A stretch of 64,000 bases of DNA from Psychrobacillus sp032154225 (GCF_032154225.1 NZ_JALDYF010000001.1:434001-498000); one strand, 5' to 3'; counted from the first letter of the stretch, positions 34,992-44,787 are shown. The notes: generated by a model from the sequence alone, not told the origin. Numbers and translations: made by a program.

Positions 34992-35336
34992 TTATTCTTC
35001 TGATGGCTTATTGATCTGTCTTAACAAATCATCAATTCGGTTTCCATAAGCTGCAGATTGATCAATTTCAAAAAGTAGTTCAGGCGTAATGCGTAATCTA
35101 ATACGTTGGCCGATTTCTGAACGAATAAACCCTTTTGCTTTTTCCAAAGCTTTTAAAGTAGATCCATTGTTTCCATCAAGGACAGTAATATAAATTGTCG
35201 CTTGTTGAAGGTCTCCAGTGACTGCTACATCCGTTACAGTGATAAAGCCTACGTTAGGATCCTTTAGTTTACGACCAATAATCTCGCCTAGTTCTTTTTT
35301 CATTTGCTCAGCAACTCGGTTTGCGCGCATCGACAT
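34992..35336 (-). CDS. rbfA: Ribosome-binding factor A
   Basis: The product has 114 residues and is a KH-like small-subunit maturation factor acting on the 5' end of 16S rRNA, needed in cold growth. The conserved start MSMRANRVAEQMKKELGEII and the segment DPNVGFITVTDVAVTGDLQ are evident, with the RLRITPELLFEID strand near the end. It ends the rimP-to-rbfA operon, with a strong hairpin after it. Confidence 0.96.
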   Translation of the reverse strand: MSMRANRVAEQMKKELGEIIGRKLKDPNVGFITVTDVAVTGDLQQATIYITVLDGNNGSTLKALEKAKGFIRSEIGQRIRLRITPELLFEIDQSAAYGNRIDDLLRQINKPSEE

Positions 35337-35359
35337 GATGGCTACACCTCATTTTCTGT

Positions 35360-35638
35360 CTATAGATATTCTTTATTGATTTCAATACATTCCCATTCAG
35401 GATTAGACTCCAAGTACCGTATAGCATGCATAAGCTCACGCTCTGCCGCTACTTTATCAGAAGCAATTGTAATAATTCCGATAAGCGTTCGCTGCCATAC
35501 GTCTTGATGATCTAGTTCACTGAGTGAGACATTGAATTTTTGTTTTGTTCGGGTGAGCATTCGTTGTAGGACTGCTCTTTTTTCTTTCAATGAATGTGCA
35601 GTAGGAATTAAAAATTCGCATTCTGCATATACAATCAT
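35360..35638 (-). CDS. ylxP: YlxP-family protein (DUF503)
   Basis: The product has 92 residues: MIVYAECEFLIPTAHSLKEK start and FNVSLSELDHQDVWQRTLIG, typical of DUF503. The family sits between infB and rbfA in Firmicutes; a ribosome-biogenesis role has been suggested in actinobacterial and Bacillus work, but the mechanism is not clear. It overlaps the infB stop by 4 bp (ATGA), indicating translational coupling. Confidence 0.93.
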   Translation of the reverse strand: MIVYAECEFLIPTAHSLKEKRAVLQRMLTRTKQKFNVSLSELDHQDVWQRTLIGIITIASDKVAAERELMHAIRYLESNPEWECIEINKEYL

Positions 35639-38010
35639 TTTCGTTTAATTTCTTCCATGATATACGCTTCAATAATGTCATTTTCTTTCATGTCATTAAA
35701 GTTTTTAATCGTAATACCACACTCATACCCTTTTGCTACTTCTTTAGCGTCATCTTTGAAGCGTTTTAATGTATCTAATTCACCTTCAAAAATAACAATT
35801 GAATCACGAATAATTCGAACGCCGCTATCTCTAGTAATTTTACCTTCTGTTACGTAAGATCCAGCAATTGTACCAACTTTAGAAACTTTAAACGTTTCAC
35901 GAACTTCTGCTTGACCAATAATTTTTTCTTGGAATTCTGGATCAAGAAGTCCTTTCATTGCAAATTCAATTTCTTCGATTACTTTATAAATAACTCTGTG
36001 TAAACGAATATCTACACCTTCTTCATCCGCTGCACGTTTTGCATTAACATCTGGACGAACATTAAATCCAATTACGATTGCGTTAGAAGCTGCTGCAAGG
36101 CTAATATCTGATTCTGTTATTGCACCTGCACCTGTATGGATAATTCGAACATTTACACCTTCAACTTCGATTTTCATAAGAGAAGCTGCCATTGCCTCCA
36201 CAGTACCTTGAACGTCTGCTTTAACAATTAAGTTTAACTCTTTCATTTCGCCTTGTTTCATTTGATCAAACAAGTTGTCTAATGTTACACGCGTTTTTTC
36301 AGAACGTTGGTTAACTTGAGCTTTTGAAGCTCTATTTTCCCCAACTTGACGTGCTGTTTTTTCATCTTCAAATACGACAAAGCGGTCTCCTGCTTGTGGT
36401 ACTTCGCTTAAACCTGTAATTTCAACTGGTGTAGAAGGACCTGCTTCTTTCACACGACGACCAAGATCGTTTACCATTGCACGTACACGTCCAAATGCAT
36501 GACCTACTACGATTGGATCTCCAACACGTAATGTACCATCTTGAACTAATAATGTAGCAACTGAACCTCTACCTTTGTCTAATTGTGCTTCAATAACTGA
36601 ACCTAGTGCAAGTCGTTTTGGATTTGCTTTTAATTCAGCGACTTCAGAAACAAGTAATACCATCTCAATAAGATTATCGATACCATCGCCATTTAAAGCT
36701 GAGATTGGTACGAAAATTGTTTCTCCACCCCAAGCTTCTGATACTAATCCATGTTCTGTTAACTCTTGCATTACACGATCAGGATTAGCTGATGGTTTAT
36801 CCATTTTGTTTACAGCAACAATAATTGGCACTTCCGCTGCTTTCGCATGGTTAATCGCTTCTACTGTTTGTGGCATAACACCATCATCAGCTGCAACTAC
36901 AAGTATTGTAATATCTGTAATTCTCGCACCACGTGCACGCATTGTTGTAAAAGCAGCATGTCCCGGAGTATCTAAGAAGGTAATTTTTTTGCCATTGTTA
37001 ACAATTTGGTATGCACCAATATGCTGTGTAATACCGCCGGCTTCTCCTGCAGTAACTTTTGTATTTCGAATAGAGTCAAGTAGAGTAGTTTTACCATGGT
37101 CAACGTGTCCCATAATTGTAACTACTGGTGGACGCTCCATTTTGTTTGCTTCATCTTCTTCTGTTGTTTCGATTTCGAAATGAGCCTCTAAATCTGTAAT
37201 ATCAATTTTGATCTCTTCTTCTACTTCTACTCCGTAGTCTGCACAAATTAACTCAATTGCATCCTTATCCAATTCTTGGTTAATAGTTGCCATTACACCA
37301 AGTAAAAACAGTTTTTTAATAATCTCAGATGGCTCGCGCCCTAATTTTTTTGCTAGTTCTGTTACTGTTAATGATTCAGTGAATGTGATTTGAGCAGGTA
37401 ATTCTCTTTCTTTTCTTGGAACTGGTGGTTGAACAGGTGTCGTTGGCCCTTTTCTTCTCTTTTGGAATCTTTGACCTGGTCTTTGTTGTCCACCCTGTCT
37501 ATTTTGCCCACCTGGACGACTATTAGCCGCTGGTTTATTGTTCGTAAATACTTTACCTTGGCTATTCGTATTAGGAGCTTGAGTAGCTGGTCTTGATTGA
37601 CCTTGACCTTGGCTTGCTGGTCTTGACTGACCTTGCCCTTGGCTTGCTGGTCTTGATTGGCCTTGCCCTTGGCTTGCTGGTCTTGATTGGCCTTGACCTT
37701 GACTTGCTTGTCTTGATTGGCCTTGACCTTGGCTTGCTGGTCTTGATTGGCCTTGACCTTGACTTGCTGGTCTTGACTGGCCTTGGTTTGCAGGACGATT
37801 ATTCTGTCCAGCTGGTTTAGATTGTGTTGAATCTTGAGGTTTAGATTGTGTTGTTTTTTTATAAATACCGTCCAATTTTTGAACTGCATCTCCTTCGAGC
37901 GTAGACATATGGTTTGTTACTTGAATATTAAGCTTTCCTAACTGCTCAATAACTTCTTTACTTGATTTTTCTATTTGTTTCGCGTACTCATGAACTCTGA
38001 TTTTAGTCAT
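35635..38010 (-). CDS. infB: Translation initiation factor IF-2
   Basis: The product has 791 residues. This GTPase delivers initiator tRNA to the 30S subunit. Layout: IF2-N module (1-55), a low-complexity linker that includes a tandem repeat of unit SRPASQGQGQ (about 79-143), a second IF2-N module (about 203-255), the G domain with GHVDHGKTT (301-309), DTPGHA and NKMDK, then domains II to IV. ATG 38010 with GGGTGAG upstream gives the standard MTKIRVHEYAK start; the frame to 38070 overruns ylxQ. It starts 4 bp after the ylxQ stop. Confidence 0.98.
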   Translation of the reverse strand: MTKIRVHEYAKQIEKSSKEVIEQLGKLNIQVTNHMSTLEGDAVQKLDGIYKKTTQSKPQDSTQSKPAGQNNRPANQGQSRPASQGQGQSRPASQGQGQSRQASQGQGQSRPASQGQGQSRPASQGQGQSRPASQGQGQSRPATQAPNTNSQGKVFTNNKPAANSRPGGQNRQGGQQRPGQRFQKRRKGPTTPVQPPVPRKERELPAQITFTESLTVTELAKKLGREPSEIIKKLFLLGVMATINQELDKDAIELICADYGVEVEEEIKIDITDLEAHFEIETTEEDEANKMERPPVVTIMGHVDHGKTTLLDSIRNTKVTAGEAGGITQHIGAYQIVNNGKKITFLDTPGHAAFTTMRARGARITDITILVVAADDGVMPQTVEAINHAKAAEVPIIVAVNKMDKPSANPDRVMQELTEHGLVSEAWGGETIFVPISALNGDGIDNLIEMVLLVSEVAELKANPKRLALGSVIEAQLDKGRGSVATLLVQDGTLRVGDPIVVGHAFGRVRAMVNDLGRRVKEAGPSTPVEITGLSEVPQAGDRFVVFEDEKTARQVGENRASKAQVNQRSEKTRVTLDNLFDQMKQGEMKELNLIVKADVQGTVEAMAASLMKIEVEGVNVRIIHTGAGAITESDISLAAASNAIVIGFNVRPDVNAKRAADEEGVDIRLHRVIYKVIEEIEFAMKGLLDPEFQEKIIGQAEVRETFKVSKVGTIAGSYVTEGKITRDSGVRIIRDSIVIFEGELDTLKRFKDDAKEVAKGYECGITIKNFNDMKENDIIEAYIMEEIKRK
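37582..37776 (-). repeat. 30-bp tandem repeat inside infB
   Basis: About six and a half copies of a 30-bp unit encoding SRPASQGQGQ (one copy reads SRQAS), in frame. Copies are nearly identical at the DNA level, so copy number is likely to vary by slippage. Other frames across it appear open only because of the repeat. Confidence 0.92.
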
Positions 38011-38014
38011 TAGC

Positions 38015-38335
38015 TCACCCCCGGTTATATTCGTTGAGAAGGCCGGACAGTTTTTTAGCGAAACCGTCATCCATAATGGCTATTGCCACCCTGGCCTCTT
38101 TTCCCGTCGCATGTCCGAGATCGTGCCGGTCTCCAAAGACATGCAGCTCAACGTTAAAAGATGCACATTTATCACTTATTTTTTTTGCCGTATTTTTAGA
38201 AGCATCGTTCGAAAGAAATACTAACTTCGCTTTTTGACTTCTAATTTCTTTTACGACTAACTCTTCACCTGAAATAGTTTTTCTTGCGCGTGTCGCAAGG
38301 CCAAGTAACTGTAAAATTTGCTGCTCTATTGTCAT
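38015..38335 (-). CDS. ylxQ: L7Ae-family RNA-binding protein YlxQ
   Basis: The product has 106 residues. It is an L7Ae/L30e-type kink-turn-binding protein (LLGLATRARKTISGEELVVK, KAKLVFLSNDASKNTAKKIS). It lies between rnpM and infB in nearly all Firmicutes and overlaps the rnpM end by 4 bp. Its natural RNA partner is not settled. Confidence 0.92.
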   Translation of the reverse strand: MTIEQQILQLLGLATRARKTISGEELVVKEIRSQKAKLVFLSNDASKNTAKKISDKCASFNVELHVFGDRHDLGHATGKEARVAIAIMDDGFAKKLSGLLNEYNRG

Positions 38336-38610
38336 TTTAGTTTTTCTCTCTCAATTATGACGATTAACTCATCATATATTTCATTCGGAATGGAAGCACC
38401 TAAATGATTGCCTAGTGAATTTTTCTTTTTAGCCTGATTTACTGCTTCTGTTGTTTTCGAAACGTAAGCCCCTCTTCCTGACTTCTTACCAGTCAGATCA
38501 ACAGAGACTTCTCCTTCTTTCGAACGAACAATACGAATCATCTCTTTTTTCGAAAACATCTCACCTGTAGCAACACATTTCCGCAAGGGAACCTTTTTTT
38601 GAACAGCCAT
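38332..38610 (-). CDS. rnpM: YlxR-family protein RnpM (RNase P modulator)
   Basis: The product has 92 residues of the DUF448/YlxR family, with KVPLRKCVATGEMFSKKEMI, RIVRSKEGEVSVDLTGKKSG and RGAYV. In B. subtilis YlxR (RnpM) binds the RNase P RNA and lowers its activity, and has also been linked to gene regulation. It stands between nusA and ylxQ in the conserved order. Confidence 0.93.
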   Translation of the reverse strand: MAVQKKVPLRKCVATGEMFSKKEMIRIVRSKEGEVSVDLTGKKSGRGAYVSKTTEAVNQAKKKNSLGNHLGASIPNEIYDELIVIIEREKLK

Positions 38611-38665
38611 ACAAGCTCACCATCCTTGTCTGTATAGTAAACTGTGTTATTTCATAAACTGGATA

Positions 38666-39796
38666 TTATTCTTCGTCTTTATAAAAGTCAAAGTCATCCA
38701 TTTCTTCTGTTGAACTCTCCATAAATACTTGTGGAGAATTTTCATTCGGATAAATTCCTAATTCTCTAGCATCTGTTTCACTCTTAATATCGATTTTCCA
38801 GCCAGTTAGCTTAGCAGCAAGCCTTGCATTTTGACCTCTTTTACCGATTGCAAGAGACAGTTGATAATCAGGTACAACAACTGTAGTAGACTTTTCTTCT
38901 TCGTTCACTTGTACATCTAGCACTTTAGAAGGGCTAAGTGCATTTGCAACGAAAACGACTGGATCTTCTGACCATTCTACAATGTCGATTTTTTCTCCAC
39001 TTAATTCATTCACAATCGTTTGAACACGTGCACCTTTTGCACCGACACATGAACCAACTGGATCAATTTCATCATTATGTGCAAAAACAGAAATTTTCGA
39101 TCGATCTCCAGCTTCACGAGCAATCGATTTGATCTCAACAATTCCTTCGAAAATCTCTGGAACTTCCATTTCAAATAAACGTCTAAGTAGTCCCGGATGT
39201 GTTCTTGATACAAACACTTGTGGTCCACGAGTTGTTCGTTCTACTTTTGTAATGTACACTTTAATACGCTCATGTGGATGGTACGTTTCCGTTTGAATTT
39301 GCTCATTCGCAGGAAGTACTGCTTCCACTTTACCTAAGCCTACATATATATTACGTGCATCTAAACGTTCAACGATACCATTTACAATATCATCTTCACG
39401 GTCTACATACTCTTCATAAATAAGTCCACGCTCAGCTTCACGCACTCGTTGTGTAACAACTTGCTTCGCTGTTTGTGCAGCAATACGTCCAAAATTACGT
39501 GGCGTTACTTCTTCTTCCACAACGTCTGCTAGATCGTAATGTGGATTAATAGCTTTTGCATTTTCTAAAGAAATTTGTAAACGCTCATCTGTTACTTCTT
39601 CTACTACATCTTTTCTTGAATAGACAAGCATCGATCCAGTAGCTAAGTTTATATCCACACGAACATTTTGTGCTTGGTTGAAGTTGCGTTTGTAGGCCGT
39701 CACTAATGCTGCCTCAATTGCTTCTATTAATACTTCTCTTGAAATTCCTTTTTGTGTTTCGAGCGCCGTTAGCGCATCTAAGAACTCGCTACTCAT
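38666..39796 (-). CDS. nusA: Transcription termination/antitermination factor NusA
   Basis: The product has 376 residues. It comprises an N-terminal polymerase-binding domain (MSSEFLDALTALETQKGISR), an S1 domain (about 135-200), and two KH domains (DPVGSCVGAKGARVQTIVNE; LSLAIGKRGQNARLAAKLTG), without the acidic repeats of E. coli NusA. ATG 39796 with GAGGAG eight bases upstream is used; the GTG at 39805 lies on the ribosome-binding site. It is the second gene of its operon, whose leader has a terminator-like hairpin. Confidence 0.97.
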   Translation of the reverse strand: MSSEFLDALTALETQKGISREVLIEAIEAALVTAYKRNFNQAQNVRVDINLATGSMLVYSRKDVVEEVTDERLQISLENAKAINPHYDLADVVEEEVTPRNFGRIAAQTAKQVVTQRVREAERGLIYEEYVDREDDIVNGIVERLDARNIYVGLGKVEAVLPANEQIQTETYHPHERIKVYITKVERTTRGPQVFVSRTHPGLLRRLFEMEVPEIFEGIVEIKSIAREAGDRSKISVFAHNDEIDPVGSCVGAKGARVQTIVNELSGEKIDIVEWSEDPVVFVANALSPSKVLDVQVNEEEKSTTVVVPDYQLSLAIGKRGQNARLAAKLTGWKIDIKSETDARELGIYPNENSPQVFMESSTEEMDDFDFYKDEE

Positions 39797-39818
39797 TGCT
39801 ATCACTCCTCAATATACA

Positions 39819-40298
39819 TTATGCAGAGAAATCGATTGCTAAACGAGCAAGTGCAATTTTCTCTTTTTCAATTTGAATTTTAAGCCTTCTAGTTTTCACA
39901 CGTACTTCTATTAAAGCGCCTTCTTCTGCCGAATAGGAAAGAAGTGTTCCTTCAAATTCTTTCGCACCTTTTACTGGTTCATATGTTTTGATATACACAA
40001 ATTTCCCAATAGCTTTTACGAAGTCCTCTTCTTTTTTCAACGGACGTTCAGCACCTGGAGAAGAAACTTCTAAGAAATAGTTTTCTGAAATTGGGTCTTC
40101 AATATCCAACTTCTCACTTAGCTTTTCACTAACTTGAGCACATTGCTCAATATCAATACCACCTGTTTCTGTATCAATATAGATTCTTAAAAACCAATCT
40201 TGACCTTCTTTTACATATTCAATTTCTACAAGTTCCAAATGTAACTCTTGTAAAATCGGAGTAACAAGCTCTTCTATTTTACTAGTGATATTACTCAT
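39819..40298 (-). CDS. rimP: Ribosome maturation factor RimP
   Basis: The product has 159 residues and is needed for 30S assembly. The family pattern is clear: ELHLELVEIEYVKEGQDWFL, RIYIDTETGGIDIEQCAQVS, YFLEVSSPGAERPLK. It is the first gene of the rimP-nusA-rnpM-ylxQ-infB-ylxP-rbfA operon, with AGGAGG before ATG 40298. Confidence 0.96.
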   Translation of the reverse strand: MSNITSKIEELVTPILQELHLELVEIEYVKEGQDWFLRIYIDTETGGIDIEQCAQVSEKLSEKLDIEDPISENYFLEVSSPGAERPLKKEEDFVKAIGKFVYIKTYEPVKGAKEFEGTLLSYSAEEGALIEVRVKTRRLKIQIEKEKIALARLAIDFSA

Positions 40299-40339
40299 AC
40301 ATGCCTCCTACACAACAATGATTTTCTAAATAACAACAG

Positions 40340-40364
40340 AAAAGAGCGGGAAATCCCACTCTTT
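40340..40364 (-). terminator. Hairpin in the rimP leader (polC terminator or attenuator)
   Basis: AAAGAGTGGGA / TCCCGCTCTTTT (one G-U pair) followed by TTTTCTG on the minus strand. It lies downstream of the predicted rimP promoter start point (about 40389) and upstream of rimP, so it could both end polC mRNA and attenuate the nusA operon. Confidence 0.7.
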
Positions 40365-40395
40365 CGTCACAGAACTATGAAACATTGGTAGGTTT

Positions 40396-40424
40396 ATGTT
40401 ACCATACTAATCACTTTCATGCAA
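40396..40424 (-). promoter_or_regulatory. Promoter of the rimP-nusA-infB operon
   Basis: Minus strand: -35 TTGCAT (40419-40424), 17-bp spacer, extended -10 TGG-TAACAT (-10 at 40396-40401), immediately after the polC stop. Confidence 0.7.
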
Positions 40425-40432
40425 ATTGCGTA

Positions 40433-43400
40433 CTAAAAAAGCGAGAGCTGATTAGCATCAGGTAGCCCTTCTAAACATCCCATCGTGTCCATATATTCGA
40501 TAATTGTTTTCGAAACCTTTCCTCTTTGTTGCAGATCCTCTTTCGATAAAAACTCACCATCAAGTCTTGCCTTCACAATTTGAATAGCTACGTTTGTCCC
40601 TAATCCTGGAATCGCATTAAAAGGTGGAATAAGTGTATTTCCTTCTATTTTAAATTCTTTAGAATCTGATTTATATAAATCAACCTTCTGCAACTTAATG
40701 CCACGCTCTGACATTTCGAGACCAATTTCTAACACAGTTGCTAAACTTTTCTCTTTCGGCGCCGCATCAAGACCTTTGGCATTTATTTCATCTAATTTTG
40801 CTCGCATTGTATGCGAACCATTAACCATTGCCAGCAGATCAAAATCTGATGCCCGAACTGTAAAATAAGCTGCATAATATAGTATTGGGAAATGTACCTT
40901 GAAATATGCAATGCGAACTGCCATTAAAACATAAGCAGCTGCATGGGCTTTCGGGAACATATATTTAATCTTTTTACAAGATTCTATATACCAATTCGCT
41001 ACACCTTTTGCTTTCATTTCCGATTCAAATTCAGGGCTAAGACCTTTCCCTTTACGAACAGACTCCATAATTTTAAATGCTAATGAAGGCTCCAGTCCTT
41101 GATAGATTAAATACACCATAATATCATCACGACAACCAATTACATCGGACAATTGACAAGTCCCACCTTGGATAAGCTCTTGCGCATTTCCAAGCCATAC
41201 GTCCGTTCCATGTGAAAGACCTGAAATTTGAACAAGCTCTGAAAAAGTAGATGGCTTCGTTTCTTCTAACATTTGACGAACAAATCGAGTTCCAAACTCC
41301 GGTATGCCAAGCGTTCCTGTTTTACAGTCAATTTGTTCTTCAGTTACTCCAAGCGACTCTGTTCCACTAAATATTTTCATCACTTCTGGATCATCCGTTG
41401 GAATTGTTTTAGGATCAATTCCTGATAAATCTTGCAACATACGAATAACAGTTGGATCATCGTGTCCAAGTATATCTAGTTTTAAAAGATTGTCATGGAT
41501 AGAATGAAAGTCAAAGTGAGTCGTTTTCCATTCAGAATCTTGCGCATCCGCAGGAAACTGAATCGGTGTAAAATCGAATATATCCATATAATCTGGTACT
41601 ACAATAATTCCGCCTGGATGTTGACCAGTTGTTCGTTTTACTCCAGTACTACCTTGTACTAATCGGTCAATTTCTGCTCCACGCAACGTTAAATTATTAT
41701 CATTCATATAGCCTCGTACATATCCATAAGCAGTTTTTTCCGCCACTGTACCGATTGTTCCAGCTCGGAACACATTATCTTCTCCAAACAGTTCTTTCGT
41801 GTAGTTATGCGCAACTGGCTGATACTCTCCACTAAAGTTCAAGTCAATATCGGGAACTTTATCTCCTTTAAAGCCTAGGAATGTTTCAAACGGAATATCT
41901 TGTCCATCTTTCACATAAGGCGTATCACATTTTTCACAGTTTTTATTTGGCAAGTCAAAACCAGAACCTACTGATCCATCTTGGAAAAACTCCGCATGCT
42001 GACAGTTTGGACATATATAATGAGGAGGCAATGGGTTTACTTCTGTAATTTCCGTCAATGTCGCAACTAATGAAGAACCAACCGATCCACGAGAACCAAC
42101 TAAATATCCATCATTCAAAGACTTTTTCACTAATTTATGTGAAATTAAATAAATAACAGCAAATCCATGGCCAATAATCGATGTTAACTCTTTTTCAATA
42201 CGTGCTTCTACAATTTCAGGTAAAACATCACCATAAATTCGTTTCGCCATCGCATAAGTTAATTCTCGAACTTCTTCATCTGCCCCTTCAATTTTCGGTG
42301 TGTACAAATCATCTTTAATCGGCTTTATCTCTTCAATCGAATCCGCAATTTTTTGAGTATTCGTCACAACTATTTCTTTTGCTAGTTCTGCTCCTAAAAA
42401 CGACAAAGCATCTAGCATTTCATTCGTTGTACGGAAATGTACTTTTGGTAAACCCGCACGATTAAGTGGATTTGCCCCACCTTGAGAGTTGATTAATATT
42501 TTCCTGAAAATCGCATCATTCTCATGCAAATAATGTACATTGCCTGTAGCAACAACTGGTAAACCAAGTTTTTTCCCCAGCTTCACCATTTTTCGAATGA
42601 TGTCTTCTAAGTTCCACTCATCTCGAACAAGCTCCATCTCCAATAAATGCGAATAAACTTCCTTCGGATGAATTTCTAAATAATCATAGAACTTCGCAAT
42701 TTCTTCCACCTGTTCAAGCGGCTTTTGCATAAGTCCTTCAAATACTTCCCCTTTATCACAGCCCGAGCCAATGATTAACCCTGCTCGATGCTTTTGCAAA
42801 GTAGAACGTGTAATTCGCGGCACTCGGTAAAAAGTTGAAATATGAGATAGTGAAACAAGCTTAAATAGATTTTTCAATCCCTCATCATTGACTGCTAAAA
42901 TTGTACAATGAGATGGTCTTGCTCGTTTATACGAATCCCCTTGCCCAACATGTTTATTGAAATCATCATGGTACTGAATATTTTTTTCTTCCGCTTCTTT
43001 CAGCAAATGCATCAATAAGTATCCTGTAGCTTCACAGTCAAAAATAGCTCGATGGGCTTGCGTTAACTCAATATTAAACCTTTTAGCTAACGAGCCCAGT
43101 CGATGTGTTTTCAACTCTGGATGCAAGAAACGTGCAAGCTCTAAAGTATCAATCACCGGATGTGAAAAGAAATCAATTCCAGTTCGGCGATATCCTTCAT
43201 ATAAAAAGCCCATATCGAACGATGCATTATGGGCAACAAGTATGCTATCACCAATAAATTCAAAAAAATCTTGGATTACCTGTTCTATTTCTGGTGCATT
43301 CTGTACCATATCATCTGTTATACCTGTCAACTCAATCGTCGTCGCAGATAAAGCATGATGAGGATTTACGAAGCGTTCAAATTTTTCTATGACGTTCCCT

Positions 43401-44758
43401 TGATACATTTTAACCGCTGCAAGTTCAATAATTTTATCGTACGTCGCTGATAAACCAGTTGTCTCCACGTCGAATACAATAAATGTAGCATCTTCTAATA
43501 ATGTATGTTGCTCTTCAAAAGCAATTGGAACACCGTCATGCACTAGATTTGCTTCTAACCCATATAAAATCTTTATACCATTCTTTTTCCCTGCCGCATA
43601 TGCTTCTGGAAACGACTGAAGATTTGCATGATCCGTTATTGCAATTGCTTTGTGTCCCCATTTTGCAGCTTGTGCAACTAAAGAAGAAACCGATGATACT
43701 GCATCCATTTGACTCATCGGCGTATGTAAATGCAATTCAACACGCTTTTCATCCGCGTTAGCTGTATCTACTCGAGAGGTGGAACTAATCTCACACATAT
43801 CCTGTGCCATAATGATCAGATCTCTCACAAATGTATCATTCTGAACCGACCCTCTTACTTTTAACCACATGCCTTTTTTCAATCGTTCCATCATTTGTGC
43901 GTCTTCTTTATCACGTGAGAACATTTTCACTAAAATAGAATCTGTGTAATCCGTTATTTTTACAGTAAGCAATGAACGCCCACTTCGAAGTTCTTTTACT
44001 TCCACATCAAATACAAAGCCTTCAATCGTTACACGGCGCTCTTCATCTTGAATTTGACGAATTTCAAGTATCGGCTCATCTTTTTTAAGAGGTGTTCCTA
44101 ACTGGAATGGCCCATCTGCATCTTGATCTCCGCCACTCGATTGACGATCTTGTTCTCTCTTTTGTAAGTCTTCTAATGCTTTTTTTCCGAGCTCTTCCTC
44201 TTCTAATCTTCTTTGTTCTAAAAACGCCATTTGCGCGTCTGCTATTGCTTGTGTATCTTCTACTAACCGAAAATCAACAGCCATTTTAGGGAATCCAAAG
44301 CTCATATACGTAGAAGACAATTGTTCTACATATTTCTTCTTAAACGTCAAAAGCTCTAGCTCTTGTCCACATGTAAGTTGAATCATTTGTCCATTCCACT
44401 CTGGCTCTTGTTGTAGTAGTCTGTCCCTAAGCGGCGGCGACATGTCGCTTAATTCATTAATAACGCTTTGCCAATATTGTTTTATATGCATTTCAGAAGC
44501 AATGGAACTCTCACACTCTATTGTTAGTTGCACTGCGGCAATTCCAGTAAACTTTTCTGCTAAGCGTTTGCGAAAAATAGTGTATATTTCAAACGGAAGA
44601 ATTTCCTTACATTGAATTTGAAAATGCCATTGTCTAATTTTTTTATGTACGGTAAATCTTGATATGGAGGCATTGTCGAAATGCTTAACAAATTGATCTT
44701 CGGTTAAATCAAGCTGTTGCAGCAATATATGCATTCTTGTTTTGCCATCTTGCATCAT
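40433..44758 (-). CDS. polC: DNA polymerase III PolC, Gram-positive type
   Basis: The product has 1441 residues and is the main replicative polymerase. An N-terminal domain is followed by an OB fold (about 240-320), the first part of a PHP domain (VELHLHTPMSQMDA, 340-353), a DEDD 3'-5' exonuclease inserted in the PHP (FDVETTGL, D430 and E432), the rest of the PHP domain, then palm, fingers and a beta-clamp-binding region. The C-terminus DANQLSLF resembles a clamp-binding motif. ATG 44758 has AGGGGG seven bases upstream. proS, usually its upstream neighbour, is absent. Confidence 0.98.
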   Translation of the reverse strand: MMQDGKTRMHILLQQLDLTEDQFVKHFDNASISRFTVHKKIRQWHFQIQCKEILPFEIYTIFRKRLAEKFTGIAAVQLTIECESSIASEMHIKQYWQSVINELSDMSPPLRDRLLQQEPEWNGQMIQLTCGQELELLTFKKKYVEQLSSTYMSFGFPKMAVDFRLVEDTQAIADAQMAFLEQRRLEEEELGKKALEDLQKREQDRQSSGGDQDADGPFQLGTPLKKDEPILEIRQIQDEERRVTIEGFVFDVEVKELRSGRSLLTVKITDYTDSILVKMFSRDKEDAQMMERLKKGMWLKVRGSVQNDTFVRDLIIMAQDMCEISSTSRVDTANADEKRVELHLHTPMSQMDAVSSVSSLVAQAAKWGHKAIAITDHANLQSFPEAYAAGKKNGIKILYGLEANLVHDGVPIAFEEQHTLLEDATFIVFDVETTGLSATYDKIIELAAVKMYQGNVIEKFERFVNPHHALSATTIELTGITDDMVQNAPEIEQVIQDFFEFIGDSILVAHNASFDMGFLYEGYRRTGIDFFSHPVIDTLELARFLHPELKTHRLGSLAKRFNIELTQAHRAIFDCEATGYLLMHLLKEAEEKNIQYHDDFNKHVGQGDSYKRARPSHCTILAVNDEGLKNLFKLVSLSHISTFYRVPRITRSTLQKHRAGLIIGSGCDKGEVFEGLMQKPLEQVEEIAKFYDYLEIHPKEVYSHLLEMELVRDEWNLEDIIRKMVKLGKKLGLPVVATGNVHYLHENDAIFRKILINSQGGANPLNRAGLPKVHFRTTNEMLDALSFLGAELAKEIVVTNTQKIADSIEEIKPIKDDLYTPKIEGADEEVRELTYAMAKRIYGDVLPEIVEARIEKELTSIIGHGFAVIYLISHKLVKKSLNDGYLVGSRGSVGSSLVATLTEITEVNPLPPHYICPNCQHAEFFQDGSVGSGFDLPNKNCEKCDTPYVKDGQDIPFETFLGFKGDKVPDIDLNFSGEYQPVAHNYTKELFGEDNVFRAGTIGTVAEKTAYGYVRGYMNDNNLTLRGAEIDRLVQGSTGVKRTTGQHPGGIIVVPDYMDIFDFTPIQFPADAQDSEWKTTHFDFHSIHDNLLKLDILGHDDPTVIRMLQDLSGIDPKTIPTDDPEVMKIFSGTESLGVTEEQIDCKTGTLGIPEFGTRFVRQMLEETKPSTFSELVQISGLSHGTDVWLGNAQELIQGGTCQLSDVIGCRDDIMVYLIYQGLEPSLAFKIMESVRKGKGLSPEFESEMKAKGVANWYIESCKKIKYMFPKAHAAAYVLMAVRIAYFKVHFPILYYAAYFTVRASDFDLLAMVNGSHTMRAKLDEINAKGLDAAPKEKSLATVLEIGLEMSERGIKLQKVDLYKSDSKEFKIEGNTLIPPFNAIPGLGTNVAIQIVKARLDGEFLSKEDLQQRGKVSKTIIEYMDTMGCLEGLPDANQLSLF

Positions 44759-44787
44759 GATGAATCCCCCTTTTTAACTTTGTACAG

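Noticed and set aside
36575..37183. 202-residue open frame on the plus strand
   Set aside because: It lies fully antisense to the infB G domain, has no ribosome-binding site, and looks like a codon-bias shadow.
37582..37776. Regular repeats that could suggest a CRISPR array
   Set aside because: The units are contiguous with no unique spacers and encode a peptide repeat in frame with infB.
37368..37889. 173-residue minus-strand frame inside infB
   Set aside because: It stays open only because a 30-bp in-frame repeat has no stops in the other frames; the true frame is IF-2.
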